In this document: piece after piece, positions 61,163 to 64,000 of the stretch | Layout of the letters: every line of letters starts with the position of its first letter | Numbering within the stretch: position 1 is the stretch's first letter | DNA from: Amoebidium appalachense | Lineage: Eukaryota > Ichthyosporea | Direction: 5' to 3' | DNA: 64,000 nucleotides | NCBI GenBank assembly: GCA_963693365.1 | Contig: CAVNZM010000001.1 | Coordinates: 6,758,001 to 6,822,000, forward strand | The notes under the pieces: generated by a model | Told to the model about the DNA's origin: nothing | Seen by the model: the letters and a program-made list of their open reading frames with translations, nothing else | The model's database searches: none | Position numbers and translations under genes: made by a program

Positions 61163-61998
61163 GTCGCGCAGCCACCGTGCTGAATGGTTTCGACCATGCT
61201 GCATGCTGCAGCATCATCGCCTACCAGCTGAATGGCCGTTTGAAGGTTAGTTTTGTGTTGCCTGCTTTTGTGCATGTGGCGTTTGTCTGTCTGGTCTGTG
61301 TCCGTGCCTGTGAGTATGTCTGTGTCTGTGTCTGTGTCTGTGTGCGTGTGTGTGTATGTGTGTGCGTGCGTGTGTGTGTGCCTGCTGGCTGCAGATGCAC
61401 GTTGCCTTTTCACGTTCATGAACCAGCGACTGTGGGCACTACTTTTGCTGTTAGCACTATAGCTATCATCCCCTCCACCAGTCGTTCAAGCTATTTTCTG
61501 CTTCTCTAGACTTCATAAGTTCTGGTCCGGGTTTCCGTCCTTACCATGTTTGAGGTTGGTTCTGTCGACTCTTTTTTTGCCCTCCGCAGGTCGCGCAGCC
61601 ACCGTGCTGAATGGTTTCGACCATGCTGCATGCTGCAGCTTCTTCGCCTAACGGAAGGTTAGTTTTGTGTTGCCTGCTTTTGTGCATGTGGCGTTTGTCT
61701 GTCTGGTCTGTGTCCGTGCCTGTGAATATGTCTGTGTCTGTGTCTGTGTCTGTGTGCGTGTGTGTGTGTATGTGTGTGCGTGCGTGTGCGTGTGCCTGCT
61801 GGCTGCAGATGCACGTTGCCTTTTCACGTTCATGAACCAGCGACTGTGGGCACTACTTTTGCTGTTAGCACTATAGCTATCATCCCCTCCCCCAGTCGTT
61901 CAAGCTATTTTCTGCTTCTCTAGACTTCATAAGTTCTGGTCCGGGTTTCCGTCCTTACTATGTTTGAGGTTTGTTCTGTCGACTCTTTTTTTGCCACT
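61158..61998. repeat. ~420-base tandem duplication
   Basis: Copies 61158-61584 and 61585-61998 both run from CGCAGGTCGCGCAGCCACCG to TCTGTCGACTCTTTTTTTGC. The second has a small deletion near CATCATCGCCTACCAGCTG. Each includes a (TGTGTC)n patch. Confidence 0.88.
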
Positions 61999-62213
61999 TT
62001 AGAGGTGGGTACCGGATCTTTGTCCTATGGCTGCTGTTGTTTCCGTTTTTCGTTTCTGTGTTGCCCCAGCCCAGCCTGTTGTGCTTGTGTGGTAGTTTTC
62101 TTTTTCTTTTTTCTTCTTTTTTCTTCTTTTTTTGTCATGATTCTTTTTGGTATTTTTTGTTTGCATAAGAGTAATGTTGATACGAGATGCGAGATAAAAA
62201 GATAGTAGAGAAT

Positions 62214-62315
62214 GGATGCCACCTGGGGTGGTATGTTAGTTGTGTTGTTAACTTGTGTGCTGTAGGATGCCACCTGGGGTGGTATATTAGTTGTGTTGTT
62301 TACTTGTGTGCTTGA
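62214..62315. repeat. 51-base tandem duplication
   Basis: Two copies of GGATGCCACCTGGGGTGGTA and what follows it through TGTGTGCT. Confidence 0.85.
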
Positions 62316-62329
62316 TGCCACTATCCAAC

Positions 62330-63282
62330 CGAAGTTAATAAAGTGACCATACGGAACACGTATGGATGTCGACATGGTGCAATACATTGGCAATTCATTG
62401 ACAATGATCATGGGGCTGTGCTTACCGTACCGTGTGCATATTGCCAATATATTGAGCATGTGATTGAGGTATCAATAAAGTTATTATTAATACATTGGCA
62501 ATGTTGGTCCGATATGCCTTTCATATTATAAGCGCAATTATACTGTACTTTGCATGCATTCGTTCCCATTATCAATTTATTGGCAATGTATTTGGATAAT
62601 ATAGTGTGATATTTATAATATATATGCAATGCATTATCAACACTTATATCTTTATGGTGGTGGTATCATTCGTATGTTGGCTATATATGCTTGATATGGA
62701 ACATACTTACATATTCCTTATTTGTAATGTGTTGGGAGTGTATTAATCATACCTCTGTTTATGTCATCAATATACTCTCGATATATAAGCAACCTATCGG
62801 CGATACCGCATTTATATATTGATTATAGTTGGATCATATGTTGGCAATACATTGTTTATATGTTTCTTGATATTTAAATCTTTGTATTTCTATGAATTAC
62901 ATATTGGCAATACATGAATAATGCGTTCATAGTGCAACTACAATGCGAAAATACAGTATTATCCATATCATTATCTGTATTTTTGATATTATTTGGTTGT
63001 TATTGTAATATCGCCCGGGTATAATTGATATTGGCAATACGTCTATAATGCTAGCGCAATAGTAGTGCAATGGTAATGTAATGGCACTCTAATGTATTGG
63101 CGATATTGATGTAACATATACTAGATAATATATTCATATCAGCGGGATATCGACAATAGAGGGTATTGGTACTGTATTACCATTGACAATACCAAAGCAA
63201 TATTATTGCAATACGGCGTTCCTATTGGCGGCAAGGGGTTCTATTGCCAATATCGCCAATAGCCCCAATAGCAAAAAATACG
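62330..63282. repeat. Right sub-terminal array of ATTGGCAATA-like motifs
   Basis: AT-rich DNA with motifs such as ATTGGCAAT (62385, 62492, 62579, 62843, 62913, 63031) mostly in the opposite sense to the left array, as expected for mirrored sub-terminal regions. Confidence 0.72.
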
Positions 63283-63312
63283 TTGGCAATACTTCCGGGA
63301 AGTTTGCTGATG

Positions 63313-63746
63313 CCCCGCATGACCATTCCGTCACATGGCCCCTCCCCAACTCCTTCCCTACCCCTCCCCCACCCGATCCTTCGATTTTCCTCTCCTCCCC
63401 CAACCCCTCCTCCCCCTCTTCCCCCCACCAATCCTCTCCCTTTGTCTCCGCGATTGTTCCCAATTTCGAAACCATTAAGCCAAACGAGCTACAACAAGCA
63501 CAGCTCGCAGACCCTGATGTGCGCCCCATTATAGATTATTTGGTGCACAATATCCTACCAGAGGATGATAAACTCGCACGCCGTCTCGTGCTTGAACGTG
63601 ACGCTTATACCGTGCACAACAACACCCTGTACCATGTCTTTGTACCCACCCGACCGGGTGCTCAAGCACATGGACCAAGCTTTCAAATTGTGGTACCACG
63701 CGGTTTCAAACGTAAAATACTTGAAGCCTGCCATGATATCAGTTGA
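63313..63746 (+). pseudogene. Integrase N-terminal region of the gypsy element
   Basis: The frame continues from the insertion's right end. After a Ser/Pro-rich linker it encodes ELQQAQLADPDVRPIIDYLV and TLYHVFVPTR, the usual lead-in to the integrase zinc finger, then KRKILEACHD before a stop. The remaining zinc-finger residues (second His, both Cys) are missing: the sequence jumps straight to the start of the catalytic core, a deletion of roughly 80 codons with a frame change. Confidence 0.7.
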
Positions 63747-64000
63747 CCTTCTCACTAAACTGACTCCTTCTTTCAACGGCAATAAATATATTCTCGTTGT
63801 TGTTGACAATTTAACCAATTAGATTGAAGCTTTCCCAATCCCGGATAAAAAGGCAGACACCATCGCACGCACACTCGTGGATGAAATATTCTGCCGCTAT
63901 TCCCTTCCCCGCCGTGTAATTGTAGACGCCAAAAATAACTTCACCGGCAAACTTATGTCCGATGTATGCCGCCTACTAGGCATAGATCGCATCGTTACCC
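63737..64000 (+). pseudogene. Integrase catalytic core, broken and cut by the window edge
   Basis: Encodes ISVDLLTKLTPSFNGNKYIL and VVVDNLTN, then a TAG (63820-63822) where Trp is normally found. IEAFPIPDKKADTIARTLVD and RRVIVDAKNNFTGKL follow. The two expected Asp positions are present. The third catalytic residue would lie beyond the window. Confidence 0.75.

Noticed and set aside
60871-61509. A 212-residue frame in the 8.9-kb insertion
   Set aside because: It runs through the 33-base and 420-base tandem repeats and a TG patch; the repeat unit is not conserved as protein.

Overview
The window comes from a nuclear eukaryotic genome. The signs are consistent GT-AG introns, AATAAA polyadenylation signals, a TATA/Inr core promoter, a Ty3/gypsy retroelement primed by initiator tRNA-Met, and a hAT relic. 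Two intronless transporter genes look like host genes. The rest is mobile DNA and long (CA/TG)n, poly-G/C and poly-purine tracts. I cannot name the species; a unicellular eukaryote (protist or early-branching fungus-like) fits best.

Layout. 1-5.4 kb: simple repeats and a hAT transposase C-terminal relic (2.26-2.65 kb). 5.4-7.3 kb: an intact cationic amino-acid permease gene (CAT type) with a clear promoter and poly(A) signal. 7.4-14.4 kb: simple repeats and palindrome arrays. 14.645-40.605 kb: a stretch bounded by perfect 27-bp inverted repeats, which I interpret as one giant (~26 kb) DNA transposon. 40.7-42.2 kb: an inverted, 5'-truncated CAT pseudogene. 43.4-45.0 kb: a TDT/SLAC1-family (SSU1/Mae1-like) anion transporter gene. 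45.0-47.5 kb: non-coding with short repeats. From about 47.5 kb to the window end: a degenerate Ty3/gypsy element. An 8.9-kb insertion with 30-bp inverted termini (54.413-63.312 kb) splits it between RNase H and integrase.

The central 26-kb element carries two divergent, intron-rich genes that share a ~1.5 kb intergenic region and read outward toward the two ends. Leftward is a 15-exon gene (deduced 1,342 aa) for a protein with a ParB/sulfiredoxin-like domain and a C-terminal beta-class DNA methyltransferase domain. Rightward is a 7-exon gene (deduced 1,050 aa) of the RNase H-fold transposase-like family annotated as DUF7869. Each terminal exon is preceded, inside the last intron, by an array of ~20-bp palindromes (consensus ATCCTAGTTGNNACTAGGAT). 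Each array lies about 2 kb from its terminus, and both contain the same 20-bp perfect palindrome. I built both exon models by eye; every exon joins in phase without a stop. Most introns carry a sense-strand poly-C tract just after the 5' splice site.

The element is flanked on both sides by 3' pieces of CAT genes, and an intact CAT copy lies 7 kb further left. The locus therefore looks like a transporter cluster rearranged by, or together with, the giant element.
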